A DNA stretch of 64,000 bases from Natronoarchaeum mannanilyticum (GCF_039522665.1 NZ_BAAADV010000004.1:291952-355951), one strand, 5' to 3'. Counted from the stretch's first letter, positions 44,260-53,569 are shown. Notes: a model not told the origin generated them from the sequence alone. Numbers and translations: made by a program.

Positions 44260-44552
44260 GGCTCGCCCTCCGCAGGAGTCTCTGCGTCAGCGCCGTTAGA
44301 CGCCGCGGCGCTCCCGCTCGACGCCGCGTCGGCGTCTTCACCGCCGGAACTCGCCGTTTCGAGATCGTCGAGCAGCGACCCGAACGTCTCGCCCGTTCGC
44401 AGGTCGCCGTCGACGAGCACGAACGGCCCGGCCCGACAGGCGTCGCAGCGCTCGCGGCAGGGCGCGACCGAAAGTTCGATCCCTCGCCGTCGCGCCGCGG
44501 TGCGACACTCCGGGGTGACGTTGCGCAGACAGCACTCGACAGTCGGTTCCAT
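44256..44552 (-). CDS. DUF1450-like cysteine-rich small protein
   Basis: 98 residues. The first ~60 resemble the DUF1450/YuzB family: MEPTVECCLRNVTPECRTAA, then CRERCDACRAGPFVLVDGDL, with several cysteines that could bind an iron-sulfur cluster or zinc. The last ~35 residues are an Ala/Ser/Glu low-complexity tail. Its stop overlaps the sulfatase start by 4 bases, so the two are translationally coupled. A redox role in sulfatase maturation is possible but unsupported. Confidence 0.65.
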   Translation of the reverse strand: MEPTVECCLRNVTPECRTAARRRGIELSVAPCRERCDACRAGPFVLVDGDLRTGETFGSLLDDLETASSGGEDADAASSGSAAASNGADAETPAEGEP

Positions 44553-44688
44553 GGGACGATCGACAGTTCGACGCCGCAGCTGTTAAACGGTGGCCGCAAA
44601 CCGCGGATTTCACCGCGCTGACCTGTCCGTAAGCTCTATATCTTGCAGTTGGCTTTTTACCCGTTCGCGTCGGCGTCTCCGACGGGGG

Positions 44689-45537
44689 ATGCCAATGAAC
44701 GACGACACACCGACCGACGACCGCACGCGACCGACAGAGGACGACGAGGGGAAAGACGTGATCGACGCCAGCGGCGAGCGCATCGGCGAGGTGTCGGGCC
44801 TTCAGGGCGACACGCTCGTCGTCGACGCCGACCCGTCGATCACCGAGCAGATCAAGTCGGCGCTCGGCTGGGGCGACGCCGACGAGCTCTATCGCATCGA
44901 CGAGGCGAGGATCGAGCGCGTCACCGACAACGCGATCCACCTCGAAACCACGGAAGAGCAAGAGCCCGAGGGCGTCGAGACCATGTCGGACACGGAGTCG
45001 GACCCGTCCGGCGTACGCGAGGATCGATCGACGGACGAGCGCACGTCCGGCACCGCCGACGGCGAGGAGGGGCTGACTGACGACGAACTCCGTCAGGCAG
45101 GCCAGGACGACGGGACGACGGACGACCGGACGAATCTGACCGACGACGATCGCACGAGTTCCGCCGACGCGGGGATGAGCGAGGACACGAGCGCGCCCGG
45201 CGAGACGACACCGGACGACGAGACGACCGACGAGACGCCGACGAGCGACGCCCCGACGGGAGCGTCAGAAACGACGATGGGTGACGATCTGACCGACGAC
45301 GAGCGGACGACCGGGACGAGGGACGATGACAGAGAGGGGATCACGGACGACGAACTCCGCGAGTCGGGCCGGGATGAGCGCGGCGAGGGAGTCCCCGAGG
45401 ACGAGCGCCGCCTCAGCGACGACGACGTCGGGGACGATTCCGACGAAGGACGGCTGAGCGACGAGGATAGCGACGACGACTCGGATGAAGGTGTTCTGAG
45501 CGACGACGACGATCGCGACGAGTCGGGAACTCGCTGA
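44689..45537 (+). CDS. PRC-barrel-like N-terminal domain with long acidic repetitive tail
   Basis: 282 residues. Residues ~18-82 (KDVIDASGERIGEVSGLQGD...LYRIDEARIERVTDNAIHLE) match a PRC-barrel-type beta domain seen in many small archaeal proteins. The rest is extremely acidic and repetitive, with variants of TDDELRQAG or TDDELRESG and of SDDD/SDEDSDDDSDEG. A second ATG two codons on is an equally good start. Probably a stress or RNA/protein-binding adaptor; function unknown. Confidence 0.7.
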   Translation: MPMNDDTPTDDRTRPTEDDEGKDVIDASGERIGEVSGLQGDTLVVDADPSITEQIKSALGWGDADELYRIDEARIERVTDNAIHLETTEEQEPEGVETMSDTESDPSGVREDRSTDERTSGTADGEEGLTDDELRQAGQDDGTTDDRTNLTDDDRTSSADAGMSEDTSAPGETTPDDETTDETPTSDAPTGASETTMGDDLTDDERTTGTRDDDREGITDDELRESGRDERGEGVPEDERRLSDDDVGDDSDEGRLSDEDSDDDSDEGVLSDDDDRDESGTR

Positions 45538-45628
45538 GGCGGTCGTTTGCCGACGCCGATGTGCGCTACCGCCACTGACGCTGCCGCCGTCCGCAACCTC
45601 CTTACTTCAGGTTCCCGTACGTTACCGT

Positions 45629-46426
45629 ATGAATTTCGCGCCCGGGGCCTGGAAGTACGCGCTGTTCCCGCTGCTGGGGGCGTTTCCCGCGCTGTTCATC
45701 ACGCCCGGTGCGACGATCGTCCTGCTTGCCCTCGGCGGCGCCGTGCTGTTCTTCTACCGCGACCCCGAGCGGACGGCGCCGATCTCCGGCGTCGCCGCGC
45801 CCGCCGACGGGAAAGTCTCCGTCATCCGCGAGGAGGACGACCGCGTCCGCCTGGGCGTGTTCATGAACGTCTGGGACGTCCACGTCAACCGGGCGCCCCT
45901 GGGCGGCACGGTCGAGGCCGTCGAGCACGTTCCCGGTGCACACCGCCCGGCCTTCAGCAAATCGTCCGACCGCAACGAGCGCGTCCGGATCGAGTTCGAG
46001 GACCACGAGGTCGCGCTGATCGCCGGCGCGTTCGCCCAGCGCATCCACCCCTACGTCGAGGAGGGCGACGCGGTCGAGCGGGGCGACCGGATCGGCCACA
46101 TCTCCTTCGGCAGCCGCGCGGACGTCCTGCTGCCGCCGGAGTTCGACCGCGAGGATCTGGCCGTCGATCGCGGCGAGAAAGTCACCGCCGGCGAGACGGT
46201 GCTCGCGCGTCGCGGCGGCTTCGAGCTGGCCGAAGATGCCGAGGCCGCGGAGCGGGCAGACGCCGAGGACGCCGAAGCGGCGGACGCCGACGCCGGAGAC
46301 GCCGAAACTGAGGCACACGGCGTCGTCGACGACCGGGCGGCCACGACCGACTCGGAAGAGAGTGACGAGAGCAGGCTCGACGCCTCGGAACGCACGGGAA
46401 TCGGGATGGTCGACGAGCGGGAGTAG
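45629..46426 (+). CDS. asd: Archaetidylserine (phosphatidylserine) decarboxylase
   Basis: Decarboxylates archaetidylserine to archaetidylethanolamine in the membrane using a pyruvoyl group made by self-cleavage. 265 residues: two N-terminal membrane segments (~8-45), FFYRDPERTAPISGVAAPADGKV, FMNVWDVHVNRAP, and the cleavage site ISFGSRADVLLPP (G-S161/162). The core ends at ~205; an acidic Ala/Asp/Glu-rich extension of ~60 residues is extra. ATG start with a TATA-like region (ggttcccgtacgttac) upstream. Confidence 0.9.
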   Translation: MNFAPGAWKYALFPLLGAFPALFITPGATIVLLALGGAVLFFYRDPERTAPISGVAAPADGKVSVIREEDDRVRLGVFMNVWDVHVNRAPLGGTVEAVEHVPGAHRPAFSKSSDRNERVRIEFEDHEVALIAGAFAQRIHPYVEEGDAVERGDRIGHISFGSRADVLLPPEFDREDLAVDRGEKVTAGETVLARRGGFELAEDAEAAERADAEDAEAADADAGDAETEAHGVVDDRAATTDSEESDESRLDASERTGIGMVDERE

Positions 46427-46459
46427 CCGGCAGAAAACGGTTGCCGTCGAGCGTCCGCG

Positions 46460-48685
46460 TCAGTACCCCGCGAGCGTCGGCTCGACGCTCTCGATCGCGC
46501 GCTCGAAGTGGTCGGCGCCGATCTCGATCTCGTCGGCGCGCTCGTCGGCCTCCTCGGGCCCCAACTTTTCGGCCATCTCGCGGATCGCCAGCATCGACGC
46601 CTCGCGGACGACCGCCTCCAGATCGGCGCCGGTGTACCCCTCCAGCTCGTCGGCGAGCTCGTCGAGATCGACGTCGTCGGCGAACGGTTTCCCGCGGCCG
46701 TGGACCTCGACGATCGCGCGGCGGCCCTCCTCGTCGGGTTCGGGCACCTCGACGTGCGTGTCGAGGCGGCCGGGCCGGAGCAGGGCGGGGTCGATGGCGC
46801 CCTTGCGGTTCGTCGCGGCGAGTACGACCAGGTTCGGGTTCTCGACGAGCCCGTCGAGTTCGGTCAGGAGCTGGGAGACGACCCGCTCGGTCACCTCGTG
46901 GCTGTCCTCGCGCTGGGCGGCGATGGCGTCGATCTCGTCGAAGAAGACGATCGACGGCGCCGACGTGCGGGCGCGCTCGAACACCTCGCGGACGGCCTTC
47001 TCGGACTCGCCGACGTAGCGATCGAGCAGTTCGGGGCCGTTGACGTGGACGAAGTTCACCTCGCTCTCGCCGGCCAGCGCGCGGGCCAGCAGCGTCTTGC
47101 CGGTGCCGGGGGGTCCGTACAGCAGGACGCCGTTGGGCGGCTCGGTGTTGGTCTCCGAAAATAGCCGCTCGTAGGCCAGCGGCCACTCGACGGCCTCGCG
47201 GAGGGTCTGCTTGGCGTCTTCGAGCCCGCCCACGTCGTCGTAGCCGACGTCGGGCGTCTCGGCGACGAACTCGCGCATCGCGGAGGGGTCGATCGCGGCC
47301 ATCGCGCTCTCGAAGTCGGCTTTCGTGACCTCCAGTTCGGCCTCCGCGAGATCGTCGGCCTCGCCGCGGATCCGCCGGAGCGCGAGCATCGCCGCCTCGG
47401 AGACCAGCGCGTCGACGTCGGCGCCGACGAACCCGTGGGTGCGCTCGGCCAGCCGGTCGACCGAGACGTCCTCGGCCAGCGGCATCCCGCGGGTGTGGAC
47501 CTGGAAGATCTCGCGGCGCCCCTCGACGCCGGGGACGCCGATCTCGATCTCGCGGTCGAAGCGGCCGCCACGGCGCAGCGCCGGGTCGATCGCGTCGACG
47601 CGGTTGGTCGCGCCGATCACGATCACGTCGCCCCGCGAGTCCAGTCCGTCCATCAGGCTCAGGAGCTGGGCGACGACGCGGTTCTCGACGTCGCCGGCGT
47701 CGTCGCGCTCGCCGGCGATCGAGTCGATCTCGTCGAAGAAGATGATCGTCGGCGCGTTTTCGGCGGCGGTCTCGAAGATCTCGCGGATCCGCTCCTCGCT
47801 TTCGCCCTTGTACTTCGACATGATCTCCGGGCCGGAGACGTTGATGAACTGGGCGTCGACCTCGTTGGCGACGGCCTTGGCGATCAGCGTCTTGCCCGTG
47901 CCGGGCGGGCCGTACAGCAGGACGCCCTTCGGCGGGTTGACGCCGAGCCGCCGGAACAGATCCGGTTGATCGAGCGGCAGTTCGATCATCTCGCGGACCT
48001 GCTCTAACTCGTCGTCGAGGCCGCCGATGTCCTCGTAGCTGACCGCGGTGGGCGCCGTCGTCGCGGCGTCGGCGGCGTCGCTCGTTCCGCTCCCGGATGC
48101 AGCGTCGCCTGACGACTCGCCGTTCGACCACGTCCCGTCGCTGGACGCCGATACGCCCGCGCCGCCGTTTCCGTCCGTCGCGTCGCTCTCGACGTTTACG
48201 ACCGTGTGGTTGGTCACGCGAACCGGCTCGTGGGGCGTGGTCGACTCGACGGTGAAGGGCTGGTCGGCGATCTGCTCCAGTCGAACCTGCTCGCCCTCGC
48301 TGACCGGCCTGTCGTGGAGCGTCTTCGTCGCGACCCGCTGGATCACGTTTTCGTCGACGTCGGCCAGCGACGCCGGCGGCGACAGCGTCACCGACACCGC
48401 CTCCTCCAGCGATCCGTGCCGGACCGAGACGGTGTCGCCGATGCTGACGCCCGCGTTGGCCCGCGTGTCGGCGTCGATCAGCACGGCGTCGTCGGGCACG
48501 TCGTCGCCGGCGGGCCACACCTTCGTCGCGGTGACGCGCTCGCCCTCGATCACGACGGTGTCGCCGCTGAGCACGCCCAGCTCGTTCCGCGCCGGATCGG
48601 AGAGCCGCGCGACCCCGCGCCCGGCGTCGCGCTTCTGGGCGCCCTTGACGGTCAGCGAGATCCCGCCGCCCTTGTGCTCGCTCAT
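46460..48685 (-). CDS. cdc48: CDC48/p97-type AAA+ ATPase
   Basis: Hexameric unfoldase that extracts and remodels proteins. 741 residues: N-domain (double-psi barrel and following subdomain, ~8-185); an acidic/Ser linker (~165-205) longer than usual; D1 with [21 protein letters not shown] and second region of homology [21 protein letters not shown]2 with [24 protein letters not shown] and [19 protein letters not shown]. Haloarchaea encode several paralogues; this one has the full N-D1-D2 layout. The gene starts at the ATG of MSEHKGGG. Confidence 0.94.
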   Translation of the reverse strand: MSEHKGGGISLTVKGAQKRDAGRGVARLSDPARNELGVLSGDTVVIEGERVTATKVWPAGDDVPDDAVLIDADTRANAGVSIGDTVSVRHGSLEEAVSVTLSPPASLADVDENVIQRVATKTLHDRPVSEGEQVRLEQIADQPFTVESTTPHEPVRVTNHTVVNVESDATDGNGGAGVSASSDGTWSNGESSGDAASGSGTSDAADAATTAPTAVSYEDIGGLDDELEQVREMIELPLDQPDLFRRLGVNPPKGVLLYGPPGTGKTLIAKAVANEVDAQFINVSGPEIMSKYKGESEERIREIFETAAENAPTIIFFDEIDSIAGERDDAGDVENRVVAQLLSLMDGLDSRGDVIVIGATNRVDAIDPALRRGGRFDREIEIGVPGVEGRREIFQVHTRGMPLAEDVSVDRLAERTHGFVGADVDALVSEAAMLALRRIRGEADDLAEAELEVTKADFESAMAAIDPSAMREFVAETPDVGYDDVGGLEDAKQTLREAVEWPLAYERLFSETNTEPPNGVLLYGPPGTGKTLLARALAGESEVNFVHVNGPELLDRYVGESEKAVREVFERARTSAPSIVFFDEIDAIAAQREDSHEVTERVVSQLLTELDGLVENPNLVVLAATNRKGAIDPALLRPGRLDTHVEVPEPDEEGRRAIVEVHGRGKPFADDVDLDELADELEGYTGADLEAVVREASMLAIREMAEKLGPEEADERADEIEIGADHFERAIESVEPTLAGY

Positions 48686-48791
48686 GGCCCAGTTTTGCCC
48701 CCCGTCGGCCTTGAAGGATTCCCCTCGCCGTCCGGCGCCCGCGGGTCGCTGACGCCCTCGGATTGCCGACGCCGACGGGACGGCGTCGATC

Positions 48792-49202
48792 CTACTCCTC
48801 GCGCCCCCGCAGCCACTCGACCAGCGGCGTCAGGCGCTCGCCGAGTTCGCGACCTTCGTCGGTGAGTTCGTACTCCACGCGCGGGGGAATCTCGTCGTAC
48901 TGCTCGCGCGCGATCAGTTCCTCGGCTTCGAGCTCGTCCAGCCGATCCGAGAGCGTCGACGTGCTTGCGTCGGGAATCGCCGATTCGAGATCTCCGAACC
49001 GCGCCGGGTCGAGCGCCCCGACCGCGCAGAACACCTGCAGCGCGTACTTTCGCCCGAGCGTTTCGATCGTTCCGGTCGCCGGACAGAGGCAGTCTTCGCC
49101 GTCGCCGAACACCGAGTCGCCGGTCGCCGGTCCCCGCGCCGGAAACCCCTCCGCTTGATCGCTCTCGGTCGAAGCTTTGCGATCGTCGCGTTCCTGTGCC
49201 AT
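48792..49202 (-). CDS. HxlR-family winged-helix transcriptional regulator
   Basis: 136 residues; the wHTH occupies ~50-135. [20 protein letters not shown] resembles the usual CP...(ML)..IGGKW start of HxlR proteins, and the recognition helix and wing are [21 protein letters not shown] and [18 protein letters not shown] cysteine pair (CLCP, ~39-42) could sense oxidants or metals. It is transcribed divergently from the MerB-like gene and likely controls it. Confidence 0.85.
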   Translation of the reverse strand: MAQERDDRKASTESDQAEGFPARGPATGDSVFGDGEDCLCPATGTIETLGRKYALQVFCAVGALDPARFGDLESAIPDASTSTLSDRLDELEAEELIAREQYDEIPPRVEYELTDEGRELGERLTPLVEWLRGREE

Positions 49203-49267
49203 GGTGGTTCTACTCCGTTACTTTGGACTTCACAGTATAATAACTTCGGTATTCAAAGTGAAGGCGT
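49203..49267. promoter_or_regulatory. Divergent promoter between HxlR and MerB-like genes
   Basis: 65 bases holding an A/T-rich centre (cagtataataac, 49232-49243) usable as TATA in either direction, flanked by ACTTTG (49220-49225) and CAAAGT (49254-49259). These are perfect reverse complements 28 bases apart. This layout suits autoregulation by the HxlR protein together with control of the MerB-like gene. Confidence 0.5.
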
Positions 49268-49975
49268 ATGGCAGACAGTAACCGTTGCGAGTGCTGCAGT
49301 GACAGAATCGCTATCGACGATACCGACCCGGGGCGAGCGCCGACGGCCGATCCGCCGGTTCCGGTCGAGGACGCGATGGCGACGCCGATCCCCGACGACG
49401 TCGGAGCGGCGATGGAAGGCGCGTACGATCTCGACGCCCCGCCGGCGACGATCGCGGAGTGGCTCGACGGCGTGCTGGCGGCCTACCGCGCCGCCGGAGA
49501 AACGGTGACCGCGGACGACATGTGCGCCGTCGACGACGCCCGGCACGAGGTCGAACTCGACGGCGGCGCAGCCGTCCCCGGCACCGACGCCGCCGCCGCG
49601 GAGTACATCTGCGTGCTCGATCCGCTCGCGGTGCCGTTCATCGACGGGACGGCCGGCACCGTCCGCTCCGAAAGTCCGGTCTCGGACGCGACGATCGAGT
49701 TCCGGGTCAGCCCCTCCGAGATATCAGTCGACCCGGAGACGGCAGTCGTCTCGCTCGGCATCGATGCCGAAGACGACGATACGGGTTCGGCGTCCGAGCT
49801 GACGTTCGAGGACACCTACGAGCTGCTGTGTCCCTACGGCCACGCGTTCCGCGACGAAGCCGCCTACGAGCGGTGGGACGCGGAGCGGGACGGGATCGCG
49901 ACGATGTCGCTCGACGCCGAGACGGCCGTCGGCGTCGCGGTGGGGATCGCGCGGCGACTCGACGCCGCGGAGTGA
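49268..49975 (+). CDS. Alkylmercury lyase (MerB)-like protein
   Basis: 235 residues. The region ~112-165 (AEYICVLDPLAVPFIDG...IEFRVSPSEISVDPETAVVSL) aligns with MerB, and LLCPYGHAFRDEAAYERW follows. C115, D118 and C188 correspond to the catalytic Cys96, Asp99 and Cys159 of E. coli-plasmid MerB, with matching C-x-x-D spacing. An N-terminal CECC (7-10) could deliver metal. MerB cleaves carbon-mercury bonds; no mercuric reductase is nearby, so another organometal or metal chaperone role is possible. Confidence 0.75.
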   Translation: MADSNRCECCSDRIAIDDTDPGRAPTADPPVPVEDAMATPIPDDVGAAMEGAYDLDAPPATIAEWLDGVLAAYRAAGETVTADDMCAVDDARHEVELDGGAAVPGTDAAAAEYICVLDPLAVPFIDGTAGTVRSESPVSDATIEFRVSPSEISVDPETAVVSLGIDAEDDDTGSASELTFEDTYELLCPYGHAFRDEAAYERWDAERDGIATMSLDAETAVGVAVGIARRLDAAE

Positions 49976-49988
49976 CGCCGAAAGCGAG

Positions 49989-50483
49989 CTACTCCGCGTC
50001 GCCGCGCTCCCCGTCCCAGTAGTCGACGGCGTCGTCCTCTCGAAAGTACCCCTCGAGGGTGCGCTCACCGGTGCCGCCGGGGGGTGCGCCGTCCATCACG
50101 CCGACCTTGCCGGAGTCGGGGTACACGAGCACCTCGGGCGTCTCCATCGTCGAGACCGCCAGGTATCGGAGCGTAGCGTCCGAGTCGTTGATGATCCTGT
50201 GGGCGCCGTCCTCGCCTGTCGGTAGCGCGACGTAGTCGCCCGGTTCCAGCGACGTCGCGTCGTCGGCCCGGCGCAGTTGCCCCTCGCCTTCGAGCACGTA
50301 GATCGCCTCTTCGTTGGCGGTGTGGTAGTGGTACGGCCACGATTTCTTTCCCGGCGGGAGTTCGTACAGGCTGCAACCGAGGTCGTCGCCGCCCGCCGCG
50401 TCGGCGAGGCGCTTGCGTCTGAACTTCGCCTCGCCGCGTTCGAGCGCGTCCCAGTCGAGGTCGGACTCGTTCACTTTGGGCAT
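49989..50483 (-). CDS. Cupin-domain protein
   Basis: 164 residues with a single cupin barrel: LGCSLYELPPGKKSWPYHYH, EEAIYVLEGEGQLRRADD, and LEPGDYVALPTGEDGAHRI. The first motif (H-x-H...E) and the later His give a plausible metal site. Such small cupins range from isomerases to sugar-binding proteins; no substrate can be set. Convergent with the MerB-like gene; 113 bases upstream lies the 3' end of nuoCD. Confidence 0.85.
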   Translation of the reverse strand: MPKVNESDLDWDALERGEAKFRRKRLADAAGGDDLGCSLYELPPGKKSWPYHYHTANEEAIYVLEGEGQLRRADDATSLEPGDYVALPTGEDGAHRIINDSDATLRYLAVSTMETPEVLVYPDSGKVGVMDGAPPGGTGERTLEGYFREDDAVDYWDGERGDAE

Positions 50484-50596
50484 AGATTCTGTGGTTCGTC
50501 AGAGAATAAAAACGTTGGCGCCGGCGGATCGGCCGACCTCGGCGCAGGGTAGTTGTTCGCTGACCGATCGACTTCGCTGCAGGGGTAGTCGTGAGC

Positions 50597-52333
50597 TTAC
50601 CGATCGACTTCGCCCATTATCGTATCCAGACTACCCAGCGAGGCGATCAGGTCCGCGACGTAGCCGCCGGTGCCGAACTCCGGGAGCGACTGGAGATTCG
50701 AGAACGAGGGGCCGCGGATCTTGAACCGCGCGGGCTTGTCGGTCCCGTCCGATCGGATGTAGATGCCGAGCTCGCCCTTCGCGGCCTCGACGGCCCGGTA
50801 GATCTCGGTGTCGGGGTCGGGCTTGATCGTCCGCGGAACGTTGCTCTGGATCTCGCGGTCGTCTTCGGGCCAGTCTTCGAGCAGGTCGACGCACTGCTCG
50901 ACGATCTTGGCCGACTCGGCGATCTCGTCCAGCCGGACGAGCAGCCGGGCGTAGTTATCACACCCCTCGCGGACGACGACGTCCCAGTCGAGCTCGTCGT
51001 AGTAGCCGTACGGGTCGTCGCGCCGGAGGTCGTAGTCGACTCCCGACCCGCGGGCGACTGGTCCGGTGACGCCGTAGTCCTTCGCGATCTCGGGGTCGAG
51101 ATAGCCTGTGTCGACGGCTCTCGCCTGGAGGATCTCGTTGTTCGAGAGCAGGGTGTGATACTCCTCCATGCGCCGGGGCAGCTCGTCGAGGAACTCGCGG
51201 ATCTTCTCGAAGAACTCCTCGCGGGGCTCGGGCAGGTCCCACGCCACGCCGCCGAGCCGGAAGTAGTTGAACATCAGGCGCTGGCCCGTCAGATCCTCGA
51301 GGATGTTCTGGACCACCTCGCGGTCCCGGATCGCGTACATGAACGTCGCCGTGAAGTCGCCGACGACGTCCAGCGCGTACGCGCCGGTCGCCAGCAGGTG
51401 ACTGAGCATTCGGCTCAGCTCGGCGCTCATCGTCCGGATGATCTGGGCGTACTCGGGGACCTCCAGATCCGCGAGGTCCTCGGCGACGCGAGCGTACGCC
51501 CACTCGTTGCAGAGGCCCGCCCCGCCCCAGTCCCACCGGTCGGGGTAGGGCATGATCTGGTGGCGGTAGGTGCCTTGCTGGCACATCTGCTCCTCGCAGC
51601 GGTGAATGTAGCCGATGTCCGGCTCGACGTCGACCACCTGCTCGCCGTCGAGCACGGTTTCGAGGTGCATGACGCCGTGGGTCGCGGGGTGGTGGGGACC
51701 GATGTTGAGCAGCATCGTCTCGGTCCCCTCCGGGCCGTCGTCACTCACGCCCTCGACGCGGCGATCCTCCTCCAGCGGATTGGCGTTCTCGCGGTAGGCG
51801 ACCAGCTGGGGCCGGTCCTGCGCGTAGTCCTCGCGCAGCGGGTGACCCTGCCAGGTTTCGGGCAGGAGGATCCGACGGAGGTCGGGGTGGTCGTCGTACT
51901 CGATCCCGAAGAGGTCGTACGCCTCCCGCTCGTGCCACTCCGCGGTTCGGAACACCGGCGTTGCGCTCTCGCTGACCGGCTCGTCCGTCGGCGTCGGGAC
52001 GACCACGCTGACCTCTCTGGTGGGGTCGTCGTAGCTCCGGAGGTGGTAGATCGTCTCGAATCGGTCCCCGTACTGTTGGGCCGTCGCGCAGGCGAGGTGG
52101 TCGAAGCCCGCCTCGTCTTTGAGCGTCGAGAGCACCGCCTGCACCTCGTCCGATCGGATCACGAACCCCTCGGCGTTGATGTGCGTCTCGCGGGCGAGGA
52201 CGTGCTCGCCCAGCAGCGATTCGAGTGCGTCGTAGTCGACGCTCCGCCGGTCCGCCGCGGCCGGAGTGGCGTCGCGTTCGAGACTCATCTTCGGATCACG
52301 CTCGTCGATACGCTCATCTTCGCGGCGATACAC
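50597..52333 (-). CDS. nuoCD: NADH dehydrogenase-like complex I subunit NuoCD (fused)
   Basis: 578 residues. The N-terminal ~180 are NuoC-like (FDHLACATAQQYGDRFETIYHL, DLFGIEYDDHPDLRRILLPE); the rest is NuoD, with NIGPHHPATHGVMHLETVLDG and GPVARGSGVDYDLR, forming part of the quinone-reducing Q-module. The fusion itself is normal in haloarchaea, but here no other nuo gene is adjacent. GTG 52333 is favoured by a TATA (ttttaaaat, 52361-52374) ~28 nt upstream; an internal ATG at 52288 is the alternative. Whether this is the main copy or a paralogue cannot be told from the window. Confidence 0.92.
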   Translation of the reverse strand: MYRREDERIDERDPKMSLERDATPAAADRRSVDYDALESLLGEHVLARETHINAEGFVIRSDEVQAVLSTLKDEAGFDHLACATAQQYGDRFETIYHLRSYDDPTREVSVVVPTPTDEPVSESATPVFRTAEWHEREAYDLFGIEYDDHPDLRRILLPETWQGHPLREDYAQDRPQLVAYRENANPLEEDRRVEGVSDDGPEGTETMLLNIGPHHPATHGVMHLETVLDGEQVVDVEPDIGYIHRCEEQMCQQGTYRHQIMPYPDRWDWGGAGLCNEWAYARVAEDLADLEVPEYAQIIRTMSAELSRMLSHLLATGAYALDVVGDFTATFMYAIRDREVVQNILEDLTGQRLMFNYFRLGGVAWDLPEPREEFFEKIREFLDELPRRMEEYHTLLSNNEILQARAVDTGYLDPEIAKDYGVTGPVARGSGVDYDLRRDDPYGYYDELDWDVVVREGCDNYARLLVRLDEIAESAKIVEQCVDLLEDWPEDDREIQSNVPRTIKPDPDTEIYRAVEAAKGELGIYIRSDGTDKPARFKIRGPSFSNLQSLPEFGTGGYVADLIASLGSLDTIMGEVDR

Positions 52334-52360
52334 GTTCGTCTTACTGCCTCAAACGCGAGG

Positions 52361-52374
52361 TTATTTTAAAACCC
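52361..52374. promoter_or_regulatory. Shared A/T-rich TATA element between nuoCD and the HTH gene
   Basis: ttattttaaaaccc lies 28 nt before the nuoCD GTG on one side and about 24 nt before the GTG of the HTH gene on the other. One near-symmetric TATA could serve both directions. Confidence 0.5.
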
Positions 52375-52391
52375 AACCCGATGAGACGCCC

Positions 52392-53063
52392 GTGAGGTAC
52401 GTCAGGATCGCGCTGGCGCTGCCGCCGGAGCGGCGCCACCCGATGCACCAGTTCGTCGTCGAGAGCGACGAGCACGGCGCGTCTCGCCAGCTCTCGTGGA
52501 GCGTCTCGGTCGACGGCACGATCTCGACGGTGTTCCGCGTCGAGGGCGATCCCGACCCGTACGTCGACGCGCTGGACGCCGTCGACTCGGTCCGCTCCTA
52601 CCACGTCGCGACCGCCGAGCGCGGCTTTTACCTCTACGTCCGCGAGGCGCTCCCCGAACGCGACCTCGAACTCGCGACCGCGCTGGACCGCGACGGCCTG
52701 CTGGTCGTCCCGCCGATCACCTACCGCGAGGACGGCCGCGCGGAGTTCTCGCTGGCCGGCGAGCCGGCGGCGGTGCAGGACGCCGTCGACGCCGTTCCGG
52801 AGCCGATCGACGTCGACGTGCTCGAAATCGGTCGGTACAGGGGACAGCCGTTCGACCGCGGCGGCGGCCTGACCGACCGCCAGCGCGAGGCGGTTCGCGT
52901 CGCGGTCGAGTGCGGGTACTACGAGTCGCCCCGGGAGGGGACCGTCGAGGACGTCGCCGCGGCGCTGTCGTGTTCGCCCGGTACCGCCGCAGAACATCTC
53001 CGGAAGGCCGAGTCGGTCGTGATGGACGCCGTCGCGGGCGATCGACCGGACGTGCCGATGTAG
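52392..53063 (+). CDS. Bat-type helix-turn-helix regulator (bacterioopsin-activator HTH)
   Basis: 223 residues. The C-terminal ~55 (LTDRQREAVRVAVECGYYESPREGTVEDVAAALSCSPGTAAEHLRK) is the haloarchaeal Bat-type HTH. The N-terminal ~150 residues form the sensor-like domain common in this family, with no PAS or GAF signature visible. GTG start at 52392 fits the shared TATA. Divergent from nuoCD, so regulation of that gene by light, oxygen or redox state is plausible but not shown. Confidence 0.88.
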   Translation: MRYVRIALALPPERRHPMHQFVVESDEHGASRQLSWSVSVDGTISTVFRVEGDPDPYVDALDAVDSVRSYHVATAERGFYLYVREALPERDLELATALDRDGLLVVPPITYREDGRAEFSLAGEPAAVQDAVDAVPEPIDVDVLEIGRYRGQPFDRGGGLTDRQREAVRVAVECGYYESPREGTVEDVAAALSCSPGTAAEHLRKAESVVMDAVAGDRPDVPM

Positions 53064-53155
53064 TAGCGACGACGACCGGCACCGGCGTCGAGACGTCGAC
53101 GATCGACACCCGGCGCGGGGTAACGATTTTACGCGCAGCGGTTCGAATATGTGTC

Positions 53156-53290
53156 ATGGTCGTTCAGACCGAGCGCGACGAGATCACCTGGTACGAGTGC
53201 GAGGAGTGCGGCCTGCTGTTCGACGACGAGGACGACGCGAACAAGCACGAAGAGCACTGCGACGCCGAGGAGCCCTCGTACCTGCAGTAG
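53156..53290 (+). CDS. Small C2H2-like zinc-finger protein
   Basis: 44 residues, MVVQTERDEITWYECEECGL..., with C-x-x-C and H-(x4)-H/C positions (ECEECG...KHEEHC) that can form a single zinc finger, and the end EEPSYLQ. Highly acidic. ATG 53156 has a TATA-like taacgatttta ~25-35 nt upstream. This is a recurring haloarchaeal micro-protein of unknown function. Confidence 0.75.
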   Translation: MVVQTERDEITWYECEECGLLFDDEDDANKHEEHCDAEEPSYLQ

Positions 53291-53317
53291 CCCTGTGGTC
53301 GGTCGACGCCGGAGCGG

Positions 53318-53569
53318 CTACTCCGCCAGCCGCTCGCGGTGTTCGTCGGCCAGCTCCGCTGCCTGCTCTTTCGTCTGGGTCGCCTCCCATCGCACTTTCG
53401 GGGTATCCCGGTAGGACAGCGCGCTCTTGAGGACGTCACGCAGCATCCCGGAGTCGACGGCGATCGCCTGGCCGTCGGCGTCGCCGAACTCCGCGACGCC
53501 GTAGCGGTTCGGCGCGTCGCGGACCGTCGACCGGTCGAGGTCGCGCCACTGTTTTCGGAGCGGCATCAC
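53318..53569 (-). CDS. Conserved-looking small hypothetical protein
   Basis: 83 residues (GTG) or 82 (ATG at 53566): MPLRKQWRDLDRSTVRDAPN, then YGVAEFGDADGQAIAVDSGM and a helical, charged end. The GTG overlaps the stop of the preceding gene (GTGA), implying translational coupling. No membrane segment or cofactor motif. Operon with the acidic protein gene upstream; function unknown. Confidence 0.7.
   Translation of the reverse strand: MMPLRKQWRDLDRSTVRDAPNRYGVAEFGDADGQAIAVDSGMLRDVLKSALSYRDTPKVRWEATQTKEQAAELADEHRERLAE

Noticed and set aside
50591..52369. A 592-codon plus-strand frame across nuoCD
   Set aside because: Antisense shadow; NuoC and NuoD signatures are on the minus strand.
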